This document shows positions 1 through 6,594 of a stretch of 16,759 nt of DNA, in pieces. The first letter of the stretch is position 1; every line of letters starts with the position of its first letter. Both the position numbers and the translations under genes were made by a program. The DNA lies in NCBI GenBank assembly GCA_964528085.1, contig CAZGRE010000031.1, positions 1-16,759 on the forward strand. Reading direction: 5' to 3'. Under the pieces are notes generated by a model. The model worked only from the letters and a program-made list of their open reading frames with translations, did no database searches and was not told the DNA's origin. The stretch is from B2-G16 sp964528085 (GTDB lineage Bacteria; Bipolaricaulota; Bipolaricaulia; UBA7950; UBA9294).

Positions 1-51
1 AGGCAGCGGCCTTTGGAGCCGTGATCGGAGGTTCGAATCCTCCCGCCCTAA
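1..51 (+). tRNA. tRNA-Gln(TTG), 3' part only (5' end outside window)
   Basis: This is the 3' two thirds of a tRNA. The anticodon stem is 6-10 paired with 18-22, around a seven-base loop (11-17) whose anticodon TTG at 13-15 reads CAA (Gln). The T stem 27-31 pairs with 39-43 around TTCGAAT. The acceptor 3' strand is 44-50, followed by an A discriminator at 51. CCA is not encoded. The D-arm and 5' acceptor lie before the window. DNA after the tRNA is visibly more AT-rich than the rest of the window. Confidence 0.9.
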
Positions 52-141
52 GCAGCAGTTGGAACGACTGACCCCTTCCGCTATCAGACGAGTCAGGAAA
101 CAGCAGTCGTCTCAATCGACTGAGGTTAACTACGGGGTTTT

Positions 142-150
142 TGATATACT
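142..150 (+). promoter_or_regulatory. Possible extended -10 element upstream of the peptidase gene
   Basis: TGATATACT reads as an extended -10 (TG, one base, TATACT). I find no convincing -35 at 16-18 bases upstream. The leader to the start codon at 383 would be over 220 bases. This is a weak call; a promoter nearer the gene could have been missed. Confidence 0.25.
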
Positions 151-295
151 GTGATATACCACCGTCACGCCTTGTTCTCGTAGGGCTGCGCTGTCTAACA
201 TGTCTGGAGATCCTGGCGTGAGGTCGAGGGGGTTGTTGTAGAGACTTACCTTCGGTAGAGTCCTGGCGCCAAAGATGGTTGACTTCCAACGAAAC

Positions 296-316
296 AGCGA
301 CGCATAATGCGTTGCT
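296..316. promoter_or_regulatory. Palindrome, operator-like
   Basis: Arms AGCGACGCAT (296-305) and ATGCGTTGCT (307-316) flank a central A at 306. Nine of ten positions are complementary, the exception being 299/313. It lies about 50 bases upstream of the Shine-Dalgarno sequence of the C25 peptidase gene. Odd-centred imperfect palindromes of this size are typical of dimeric repressor or activator sites, but no regulator gene is in the window. It could also form an RNA hairpin if transcribed. Confidence 0.4.
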
Positions 317-382
317 TATTGCCCTATCGGTCACGCTTTGTCTGCCCCAAACATACCCATTCAAGCAAAGGAGGCACTGTCA

Positions 383-2398
383 ATGCCAAATGGAACCCGT
401 GGGAATGGGAAGAGGCATTGGTATTGGGTTGCAATCGCGGCGGTTGCAACGGCAAGTTGTGTTCTGATTGTAAGCCTGATCGGATCATCCACCCCGCCAA
501 CTAGTCCCTCACTTGTCGGGACGTTGTACGTTCCGACTTGGACGGGAAGTGCTGAAGACCCGAACGAGAGAATAATCGGCGACTCACAGGATTTCGCGAG
601 GCTGGTTGTCTCAACCGCACAGGGTTCGGATGAAATCACGTTCAGCGTATCCTTCTACGGTGCGGTCAGCGCATCGTCGTCCTTCCGTATCTACGTGGGT
701 ACGGATTCTTATACTGGAGCCGAATATCAGGTTTGGGTCACCCCAACGAGCTTCGATGTCTCATCGACTACGCCGGGAACCGGACTTATCAGCGAGGGTA
801 TTCCCACGGTAGTTGGGAAGACATGCTCGGTGACTCTGACAAAAAGCGCTTTGTTCGCTGAGAACGACCTTGGAATCATTCACATCTGGCTCGACCGCAT
901 GGGAGGCGATCGACTACCTAACGTAGGCTCGCTCTGGCTGATGCCGGACATTTGTGCAATAGGACCGGGAGACTACCCGCAACAGGATGCTCTGCTGATC
1001 GTTACCTCGCGCGGACTCTATGCTCCCAATCCCCTGCCACTACAACGTTTGGCACGATGGAAGATAACAACCGGTATCCCCACCTACATCGTCATTTGGG
1101 AAGACCTCAGCGGGGGCCGGGATGAACCGGAGAGCATTAAACAATGCATTGACACGTACTTTCGAAGTCGCCAGGTACGCTACGTGATGCTGGTAGGAGA
1201 CTCAGAGCGTTTACCCCTTCGATATTGCTATCAAGGTTACGAGAGAGCTCACCCGTATGCGCAAAGCTATCTTAATAGCGACGTCCTGGGGTGGTCGTGG
1301 TGCTCGGGTGGTGCGTGGCATGAGGGCATGGCCTCGTTCGTCCCCAATTTTTTTTCCACCGATCTCTATTACGCTGACTTGTATGGCTCAGCACAGGATT
1401 TTCAGTCGTGGGATGCAGACGGTGACGGATACTACGGCGAACTCTATCGTGACAACTTCAACCCCGAAGGCATTGACTACATCCCTGATGTGGCGGTAGG
1501 GCGCGTGCCTGCTTCCATTCCCGATGAGATCGAGAACTACGTGAACAAGATCATCGCCTACGAATCCCGCGACGGAGGAGGCTACTTCTTCCGTAATGCT
1601 CTTGTGATTGCGTGCGATGAGAACCCGGCCTGGGTCGATGCCGGCACTCGTTTGAACGATATCCTCCGTTCCGGCGGGTTTTCTGCATCGTTCGAGATCA
1701 TCCCCCAAGGCACGCCCGGGGATATCCCGATTCAGAATCGGCTTTCATCGACAGGAATGGGCTTCCTGTACTACATGAACCATGGTGCATGGGGACTTGG
1801 GGTTCTCGACACGCATTGGAGTGGGCAGGCGGATTATCAGCTACCCATCATCGTGCATGGAGGATGTCACTCCGGTGATTACGGGCTGAACAACATCGCT
1901 TTTGGCGGCTATCTGTCGAATACGGGGATCCCCTACTGCGGGTACCAGAACGATGCTCTTGCGAACGGATGCCGAGCGATGCGGCGGGACTGCAACCGAG
2001 GTTTGCCGGTTCCAGATCCGCAGCAACCTATCAACATCGATGACCAATCATATATCGAAGAGATGATCTGTGGAACGCCGAATCGACATGCCATCGCGTT
2101 TCTCGGATCGAACGAAGCGACGCAGTGTCCGAGCGAGGACATGGGTGTCTGGTTCTTTGAGGCCTTCACTTTGGGACATTCGATATTGGGGGACATGTGG
2201 CGGTACGCAGTTGAGCGCTTCTATACCGAGCACTCAGCAACAGCTACTCCTGGGTACTATGATGAGACATTTGGAGACAACGCCATCACGCTGACGATCC
2301 GCGAATGGCAGGCGCCAATGCGCTTTTTCATGTTCCAGAAATACCACCTGTTCGGCGATCCATCTTTGCGAGTAGGAGGCGTACAGTTCTTAACCTAG
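383..2398 (+). CDS. Secreted gingipain-like cysteine peptidase (family C25)
   Basis: 671 residues. The start at 383 is chosen over an in-frame ATG at 338 because AAAGGAGG (367-374) sits 8 bases before it. A basic N-terminus and a hydrophobic stretch (about residues 14-34) form a signal peptide or anchor, so the protein should act outside the membrane. A beta-rich domain (about 45-190) precedes the caspase-like C25 domain (about 200-665). Recognisable blocks are the DALLIVTSRGL strand, YVMLVGD (267-273), STDLYYADL, an Asp-rich DADGDGYYGE loop (344-353) that could bind calcium, DVAVGRVPA (369-377) and the end motif LFGDPSLRV. The catalytic pair would be His467 (MNHG) and Cys495 (GGCHSG), both present. 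No C-terminal sorting domain is seen. Base composition is lower in GC than neighbouring genes, suggesting a transferred or fast-evolving accessory gene. The substrate is unknown. Confidence 0.85.
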   Translation: MPNGTRGNGKRHWYWVAIAAVATASCVLIVSLIGSSTPPTSPSLVGTLYVPTWTGSAEDPNERIIGDSQDFARLVVSTAQGSDEITFSVSFYGAVSASSSFRIYVGTDSYTGAEYQVWVTPTSFDVSSTTPGTGLISEGIPTVVGKTCSVTLTKSALFAENDLGIIHIWLDRMGGDRLPNVGSLWLMPDICAIGPGDYPQQDALLIVTSRGLYAPNPLPLQRLARWKITTGIPTYIVIWEDLSGGRDEPESIKQCIDTYFRSRQVRYVMLVGDSERLPLRYCYQGYERAHPYAQSYLNSDVLGWSWCSGGAWHEGMASFVPNFFSTDLYYADLYGSAQDFQSWDADGDGYYGELYRDNFNPEGIDYIPDVAVGRVPASIPDEIENYVNKIIAYESRDGGGYFFRNALVIACDENPAWVDAGTRLNDILRSGGFSASFEIIPQGTPGDIPIQNRLSSTGMGFLYYMNHGAWGLGVLDTHWSGQADYQLPIIVHGGCHSGDYGLNNIAFGGYLSNTGIPYCGYQNDALANGCRAMRRDCNRGLPVPDPQQPINIDDQSYIEEMICGTPNRHAIAFLGSNEATQCPSEDMGVWFFEAFTLGHSILGDMWRYAVERFYTEHSATATPGYYDETFGDNAITLTIREWQAPMRFFMFQKYHLFGDPSLRVGGVQFLT

Positions 2399-2674
2399 TT
2401 TTTCGTCTGGATATTAACTGAATGGGGGTTACCTTCCTGGGGCTCAGTCCAGAAAAGACCGCTCGCCGATGCGTGGGTTTCTTGTGCCGCGCCCTGATCC
2501 TGCTGAGACTGAAGCCGCGATGAATGTCGTTTCTACTTCTTGCTTGCATCTTTTCCAGGCCAGTCAACCGGCAGGTTTGTTCCTTCCAAGACTTGAAATT
2601 CCTCGTGAGAAGTTCGAAAGTAGTCCTCTAGAGGAATCAGGGCCTTTGCCGGGCCGACAGGGGGTAGTGACCGG
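2399..2674. other. Intergenic region / probable rnc leader
   Basis: 276 bases without a convincing gene: a 69-residue open frame at 2469-2678 has no recognisable features. A perfect 12-base palindrome TCCTCTAGAGGA lies at 2624-2635. ATTCCTC (2598-2604) is complementary to GAGGAAT (2631-2637), so two mutually exclusive structures can form 40-75 bases before the rnc start. TTGAAA at 2593-2598 resembles a -35, but no good -10 follows. No intrinsic terminator for the peptidase gene is evident. Confidence 0.45.
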
Positions 2675-3367
2675 ATGAAGCCGAAGCCGATGGAGGAGCT
2701 TGCAAAGCGGCTCCGCATAAAGATCCCGCCGGAGGCGCTCGAGCGCGCCTTCCTCCACAGCTCTTACGTCAACGAGGTCGGCGATCCGCGCGGCTCGAAC
2801 GAGCGGCTCGAGTTCCTCGGGGATGCGGTGATCGAGCTCGCCGTGACCACGCACCTGTTCAAGGAGTATCCGGATGCCGATGAGGGGAAGCTGACCAAGG
2901 CGAAGTCGGTCGCCGTCAGCCGGCCGATCCTCGCTGAGAAGGCGGCCGAGATGGGGCTCTCCGACTTCCTCCGCCTCGGGAAGGGGGAGGAGGCGAACGG
3001 TGGGCGCGATCGGCCGACGAACCGGGGGAACGCGTTCGAGGCCCTCGTCGCCGTCCTGTATCTCGAGCGCGGGTTCGCTTACGCCTCCAAGTTCGTCATC
3101 CGGGCGCTGAAGGACGACATCGCGCGGTACCTGACCGAGCAGTCGACGACCGGTGACTACAAGAGCCTCCTCCAGGAGACGGCGCAGCGGCTGTTCGAGT
3201 GCCGCCCGAACTACACGGTGGTCGGTCAGACCGGGAAGGAGCACAAGAAGGAGTTCACCGTCGAGGTCACCGTCGCCGGTCACCGTGGGATCGGCCGCGG
3301 TCGGAGCAAGAAGGAGGCGGAACAGGCGGCGGCAAAGCAGTTATACTTGATGCTCGAGGAGTTTTAG
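2675..3367 (+). CDS. rnc: Ribonuclease III
   Basis: Double-stranded-RNA endonuclease for rRNA and mRNA processing; 230 residues, normal for the family. The N-terminal RNase III domain carries the signature NERLEFLGDAV (42-52) with acidic residues E43, E46 and D50, and a second block GNAFEAL (118-124) with E122. The C-terminal double-stranded-RNA-binding domain spans about 161-228 (YKSLLQE, ending in SKKEAEQAAA). The second block has Asn119 (codon AAC, 3029-3031) where the family normally has a metal-binding Asp (D114 in E. coli numbering). The start at 2675 has a weak G-rich ribosome site (2659-2664); ATG 2690 is an alternative. The stop codon TAG shares its G (3367) with the first base of the following tRNA-Arg, so the two are probably cotranscribed. 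Confidence 0.95.
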   Translation: MKPKPMEELAKRLRIKIPPEALERAFLHSSYVNEVGDPRGSNERLEFLGDAVIELAVTTHLFKEYPDADEGKLTKAKSVAVSRPILAEKAAEMGLSDFLRLGKGEEANGGRDRPTNRGNAFEALVAVLYLERGFAYASKFVIRALKDDIARYLTEQSTTGDYKSLLQETAQRLFECRPNYTVVGQTGKEHKKEFTVEVTVAGHRGIGRGRSKKEAEQAAAKQLYLMLEEF

Positions 3368-3440
3368 CCCCCGTAGCTCAGGAGGACAGAGCAACGGTTT
3401 CCTAAACCGTAGGTCACAGGTTCGAATCCTGTCGGGGGTA
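3367..3440 (+). tRNA. tRNA-Arg(CCT)
   Basis: Complete 74-base cloverleaf. The acceptor is GCCCCCG (3367-3373) paired with CGGGGGT (3433-3439), with a terminal G-U pair; the discriminator is A3440. The D stem is GCTC/GAGC, the anticodon stem ACGGT/ACCGT, and the loop TTCCTAA has anticodon CCT (reads AGG). The T stem ACAGG/CCTGT surrounds TTCGAAT. CCA is not encoded, so a CCA-adding enzyme is needed. The first base is the last base of the rnc stop codon. Confidence 0.95.
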
Positions 3441-3457
3441 AAGGAAGCTTAAATATG

Positions 3458-3489
3458 AAGGCGGGAAAGCCATCCGGCCTTCCCGCCTT
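3458..3489 (+). terminator. Intrinsic terminator after tRNA-Arg, possibly bidirectional
   Basis: A GC-rich stem AAGGCGGGA (3458-3466) pairs perfectly with TCCCGCCTT (3481-3489) and continues with a few more pairs to a short loop near 3472-3475. On the plus strand it ends in TTTT (3488-3491), 18 bases after the tRNA. On the minus strand the same hairpin lies 16 bases past the stop of the secreted-protein gene and is followed by CATATTTAAG, so it may serve both directions. Confidence 0.8.
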
Positions 3490-3504
3490 TTGTGGACTTG
3501 GTTG

Positions 3505-4185
3505 TTAGAGGCCGGCGAGCGCGAGGAGCGCGCTGAAGTCTACCGGCCCGTTCAGGAGGTCATCGAGCGAGGTGACCCCGAGCATCCCGATTACCGTGTT
3601 GAAGAAGTTCTCGATCCCCTCAGCCGGTGATGACATGATGATCGGCATCAATGAGTCCGCAAGCGACATCCCGAGCGACTCGGACAGAGAAGCGAGATAC
3701 TCGGCGTTGTCGGCGAAGAACTGCTGGAACGCCGCGTTGAGCGCCGCAGGATCGGCCTCGCGTGCGGCGACGATCCCCTCGGCGAGGAGGCGTCCGAGGA
3801 TCTGGACGGACGTGAAGAACGGAGCCCCGACCGGGTTGGTCCCGGAGAGCCACTGCACCAGCGCAGGGACGGCTTCGATCGGCTGCCACTCGAATATCAC
3901 CGTACCGAGGTTGCACAGCTCACCGACGAAGGTGAAGGATGTTCCGGTCAGCTCACCGGCCGCGACGAGGTTCCCCCCGACATCCACCTTCCCGACGATC
4001 GTCACTTCCTGAGAGAACTCGATGTACAACCCGGTGACCGGAGCGCCGGTCGTGTTGTCGATCAGCCAGATCGCCGAGTCGGCCGTCGGCATAGCGGCGT
4101 TCACCCATGTCCCGTTGGCCAGCCCGAGTATCGGAAGCACGGCGACCAACCCCAATACGATCCACAACCCCTTTCCTTTTCTCAT
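3505..4185 (-). CDS. Secreted protein of unknown function
   Basis: 226 residues; I do not recognise a family. The start at 4185 is chosen because AAGGAGG lies 5 bases upstream; an in-frame ATG 45 bases further upstream (4230) would put the -10 box inside the gene. A signal peptide is clear: MRKGKG, a hydrophobic core (about 8-23), and likely cleavage near residue 30 (WVNA). The mature N-terminal half (about 35-105) is strand-rich with alternating hydrophobic residues and resembles a small beta-sandwich. The C-terminal half (about 120-226) is predicted helical and Ala/Leu-rich with a single Cys (91) between the halves. It has its own promoter and probably ends at the hairpin near 3458-3489, so it is monocistronic. 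Function cannot be inferred. Confidence 0.8.
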   Translation of the reverse strand: MRKGKGLWIVLGLVAVLPILGLANGTWVNAAMPTADSAIWLIDNTTGAPVTGLYIEFSQEVTIVGKVDVGGNLVAAGELTGTSFTFVGELCNLGTVIFEWQPIEAVPALVQWLSGTNPVGAPFFTSVQILGRLLAEGIVAAREADPAALNAAFQQFFADNAEYLASLSESLGMSLADSLMPIIMSSPAEGIENFFNTVIGMLGVTSLDDLLNGPVDFSALLALAGL

Positions 4186-4220
4186 CGCTACCTCCTTGTC
4201 TGCGAGAAGCAGTAAGCTTG

Positions 4221-4249
4221 ATTCTAGCATCGCTGGCCCGGATAGACAA
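4221..4249 (-). promoter_or_regulatory. Promoter of the secreted-protein gene
   Basis: Read on the minus strand, -35 TTGTCT (4249-4244), a 17-base spacer, and -10 TAGAAT (4226-4221). The transcript would start near 4214, giving a leader of about 28 bases that includes the AAGGAGG ribosome site of the gene starting at 4185. It lies in the gap after ispD. Confidence 0.65.
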
Positions 4250-4271
4250 CGAGGGTGATAACCCCTTCCTT

Positions 4272-4940
4272 TCAGCTGAGCGTCCCTGCGAGCGCCTCGG
4301 CGATCGCGAGGTCGGCCGGGGTCGTCACCTTCAGGTTCGTCGGTTCGCCTTGAACGGTGAAGACCGGCCTTCCGGACGCGAGGAGCGCCTCTGCATCGTC
4401 CGGTATCCGCGGATCGCTTTCGGCGAGGGACCCGCGGATCAGGTCGGTTCGAAACCCTTGCGGTGTCTGAACGCGAACGATCTTCGATCGGTCGATCCGC
4501 TTCCCGCTTACCGTTCCGTCATCGTTCAGGAAACGGAGGGTATCCGGAGAAGGAATGACGGGGATGCATGCACCGTGGGCGGCCGCCCCGTCGATGACCC
4601 CCTCGATCAGCTCGATGCTCGGAAACGGGCGTGCGCCGTCGTGGATGAGGACGATCTCGCCGCTCGCTCTCTTCACGCCGGCGAGGGATGAGTCGCGCCT
4701 CTCCTTCCCTCCGGCTACGATGAGAAGCGGCTTATCCCCAGAAAGGCGAATGGCGCTCGCCTTTCCCTCCTCCCCCGCTCGGACGACCAGGATGATCTCA
4801 TCGACCCTCGGTGCTCGGGAGAACGCGCGGAGGGTATGCTCGATCAACGGGAGCCCCCGGAGCGGGAGGAAGACCTTGTTCTCCTCCTTTCCCATCCGCC
4901 GGCCGCGGCCGGCGGCGAGGATTACTGCGCTTACGCGCAC
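4272..4940 (-). CDS. ispD: 2-C-methyl-D-erythritol 4-phosphate cytidylyltransferase
   Basis: Third enzyme of the MEP isoprenoid pathway: CTP plus methylerythritol phosphate gives CDP-methylerythritol. 222 residues, typical length. The nucleotide-binding N-terminus VILAAGRGRRMG (6-17) is followed by NKVFLPL with K22; IHDGARPF (99-106), DTLRF, VQTPQGF (157-163) and EPTNLKVTTPADL (199-211) are family hallmarks. It starts with GTG at 4940, preceded by GGGGAG that lies over the stop codon of the upstream lipoprotein gene (4-base gap), so the two are translationally linked. ispF, often next to ispD, is not here. The upstream PIN-TRAM gene matches the yacL-ispD neighbourhood known from Firmicutes. 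Confidence 0.95.
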   Translation of the reverse strand: MRVSAVILAAGRGRRMGKEENKVFLPLRGLPLIEHTLRAFSRAPRVDEIILVVRAGEEGKASAIRLSGDKPLLIVAGGKERRDSSLAGVKRASGEIVLIHDGARPFPSIELIEGVIDGAAAHGACIPVIPSPDTLRFLNDDGTVSGKRIDRSKIVRVQTPQGFRTDLIRGSLAESDPRIPDDAEALLASGRPVFTVQGEPTNLKVTTPADLAIAEALAGTLS

Positions 4941-4944
4941 CTCA

Positions 4945-5439
4945 TCACTCCCCGGTTTCAGTTATCTTGACGAGGTTCTCCCCGTTCGGATCGATCGAGT
5001 AGATCTCCCAGCTACCGGATCGGTTGGAGTTGAAGTAGATCCGCCCGTCGATCCCCCAGTGCGGGTTGATGTCGTCCCCATCATCCGTCGTCACCCGCGA
5101 TACGGCGAGGGTGGCGAGGTCAAGGACGTAGATGTCGACGTTCTTATCCCGATTGGAGGCGAAGACGAGCTTCGTCCCGTCCGGTGACCAGCCGGGCGAC
5201 CAATCGTCGGCGTCGTTCTTCGTCAAGCGATGTTCCTCCCCGGTTTCAAGGTCGCGGGTGAAGAGCTCGAGGCTCCCGTCGACCGGGGATTCGTAGGCGA
5301 GCTTCGTCCCGTCCGGGGAGAGCCGCGGCTCCCAGTTCGTGTACTCCGGGCCCTTCCCTCCGAGGAACGAGCACCCGGAGGCCATGATGAGCGTAGCCAG
5401 GCCGGTGATGATGACTGCAATCCATGCGGTCTTTGACAT
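4945..5439 (-). CDS. Short TolB-like beta-propeller lipoprotein
   Basis: 164 residues. A lipoprotein signal (hydrophobic 5-19, lipobox ASGC with Cys23) implies a membrane-anchored extracytoplasmic protein. Three TolB/WD40-like (PD40) repeats follow, at about 36-70, 80-117 and 125-160, each with a W-x-P-x-x-S-P-D-G-type turn or equivalent (RLSPDGTKLAYE, GWSPDGTKLVFASNRD, HWGIDGRIYFNSNRSG). TolB itself has an N-terminal domain and six blades. Three blades cannot close a propeller, so this protein may oligomerise or be a reduced form. A strong ribosome site GGGGAGG precedes ATG 5439. It sits 10 bases after the PIN-TRAM gene and 4 before ispD, clearly in one operon. Function unknown. Confidence 0.85.
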   Translation of the reverse strand: MSKTAWIAVIITGLATLIMASGCSFLGGKGPEYTNWEPRLSPDGTKLAYESPVDGSLELFTRDLETGEEHRLTKNDADDWSPGWSPDGTKLVFASNRDKNVDIYVLDLATLAVSRVTTDDGDDINPHWGIDGRIYFNSNRSGSWEIYSIDPNGENLVKITETGE

Positions 5440-5449
5440 TATCCTCCCC

Positions 5450-6502
5450 TCAGCGCTCCCAGCGCGATCCTTCCCCGGCTGGCTCGACGAACAGCATCCT
5501 CCCCGCGTCGGTCTGGAGGGTCGTCTTCACCGTCGCCTTGATCGTACGGCCGATGTGCCTCCGGCCGTTCTCCACCACGACCATCGTCCCGTCGTCGAGG
5601 TATCCGACCCCCTGGTTTATCTCTTCCCCGCGATCGATCACTTCCACGCTTATCGCCTCTCCCGGGATGAACCGCGGCTTCACGGCGTTGGCGAGCTCGT
5701 TGATGTTCAGGATGTCCACCCCTTCGACCTGCGCGACCCGATTTAAGTTGTAATCGGTCGTGATCAGTGCGGCATCCTCGTCCTTGGCGAGTCGGATTAG
5801 CTTCCGGTCGACCTCGCGGATCGTCGGATAGTCCTGGGAGACGACGCACAGGTCGACGCCATCCTCGTCCATCAACCTCCGGAGGATCTCCAGGCCGCGG
5901 CGGCCCTTCCTCCGCCGGAGGCTGTTCGACGAATCGGCGATGTTCTGTAGTTCGACGAGGACGAACTCGGGGACGATGATCTTCCCATCGACGAAGCCGG
6001 TCGAGAGGAGATCCCCGATCCTCCCGTCGATGATGACGCTCGTGTCGAGTATCTTGCTCCGCCCCACCCGCCGGTGGTTCGGCGCGGTCGACCCTCCCTC
6101 CTCTCTCATCAGGGACCAGAGTGGGGAATCGAACGTCCATCCGATGCTGAACCCGACGGCCGTTGACGCCAGGAGGAGGATCCCCTGCGCGATCCTCACA
6201 CCGTCCCCGGGAGGGAACGCGGTGGAGACGGCGAAGTAGAGGGTCACCCCGATCGGGGAGGCGCCGATGGCGAGGAGGAGGCCGTTTATCGTCCTGACGT
6301 TCGCCCCTTCCGCGCGGAGGGAAGGGAGTGCCCGTAGGAAGGCGAGACGAGCGATCAGGGCGATCCCCGCTCCGATTAACCCTCCGATCAACCAATCGAT
6401 TGCTCCCTGAGCCGGGAAGGGGAGGGCGGGGAAGAAGAGGCGGTATGCGAACGATACCCCGCCGCCGATGAGTGCTCCAATGATCAGATAGAGGGCTAAC
6501 AC
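5450..6502 (-). CDS. YacL-type membrane protein with PIN and TRAM domains
   Basis: 350 residues. Four predicted membrane segments (about 4-23, 36-58, 74-93, 104-121) are followed by a PIN nuclease-like domain (about 149-268) and a TRAM RNA-binding domain (about 278-340). Acidic residues expected for PIN metal binding are visible: D153 (ILDTSVIIDGRI), E184 (VLVELQ), D232 (VDRKLI) and D250 (TTDYNLN). By homology it is a membrane-tethered putative ribonuclease; the RNA substrate is unknown. The start is GTG at 6502 with GGAGGTGAG directly upstream. It heads the operon PIN-TRAM, TolB-like lipoprotein, ispD. In Firmicutes the equivalent yacL also precedes ispD, which supports orthology. Confidence 0.9.
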   Translation of the reverse strand: MLALYLIIGALIGGGVSFAYRLFFPALPFPAQGAIDWLIGGLIGAGIALIARLAFLRALPSLRAEGANVRTINGLLLAIGASPIGVTLYFAVSTAFPPGDGVRIAQGILLLASTAVGFSIGWTFDSPLWSLMREEGGSTAPNHRRVGRSKILDTSVIIDGRIGDLLSTGFVDGKIIVPEFVLVELQNIADSSNSLRRRKGRRGLEILRRLMDEDGVDLCVVSQDYPTIREVDRKLIRLAKDEDAALITTDYNLNRVAQVEGVDILNINELANAVKPRFIPGEAISVEVIDRGEEINQGVGYLDDGTMVVVENGRRHIGRTIKATVKTTLQTDAGRMLFVEPAGEGSRWER

Positions 6503-6565
6503 GGCCTCACCTCCATGGATCCAGCGTCGGCGGGCGCCGCGCCAGAGCCGGAATTATCGCTATCT

Positions 6566-6594
6566 ATTATATGCCGTCCTTGATTTCACCACAA
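6566..6594 (-). promoter_or_regulatory. Promoter of the PIN-TRAM / lipoprotein / ispD operon
   Basis: On the minus strand, a perfect -10 TATAAT (6571-6566) is preceded after 17 bases by TTGTGG (6594-6589), a partial -35. The predicted start near 6559 gives a leader of about 57 bases to GTG 6502. The -10 overlaps a plus-strand TATTAT at 6565-6570. Confidence 0.55.

Larger units (their letters stand above)
52..382. other. Non-coding region between tRNA-Gln and the C25 peptidase gene
   Basis: I see no credible gene in these 331 bases. What is visible: a hairpin with arms CAGTCG (104-109) and CGACTG (117-122); a competing pairing of 86-91 with 107-112; a further complementary arm at 64-70; a tandem pair TGATATAC at 142-149 and 152-159; an 8-base direct repeat TCCTGGCG at 211-218 and 261-268, exactly 50 bases apart; a hairpin 243-250/254-262 with one bulge; and a near-perfect 21-base palindrome at 296-316. 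The hairpins just after the tRNA could help end its transcript, but no U-tract follows closely. No integrase and no duplicate of the tRNA 3' end is present. Confidence 0.6.

Noticed and set aside
2399..2460. Terminator for the C25 peptidase gene
   Set aside because: TCTGGA/TCCAGA arms exist (2406-2411, 2448-2453) but enclose a 36-base loop and have no U-tract.
2612..2640. Possible duplicate of the tRNA-Gln 3' end (att site) at the far end of the AT-richer stretch
   Set aside because: Only GTTCGAA is shared; seven bases is chance level, and no integrase is in the window.
2469..2678. 69-residue plus-strand open frame before rnc
   Set aside because: No ribosome site, no recognisable motif, and it overlaps the rnc start.
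2564..3283. 239-residue minus-strand open frame opposite rnc
   Set aside because: A low-complexity Leu/Arg/Glu/Asp-rich translation typical of the antisense of GC-rich coding DNA; rnc motifs are unambiguous on the plus strand.
5439..6395. 318-residue minus-strand open frame in another frame over the PIN-TRAM gene
   Set aside because: Composed almost wholly of Arg, Gly, Asp, Pro; a frame shadow of a well-supported gene.
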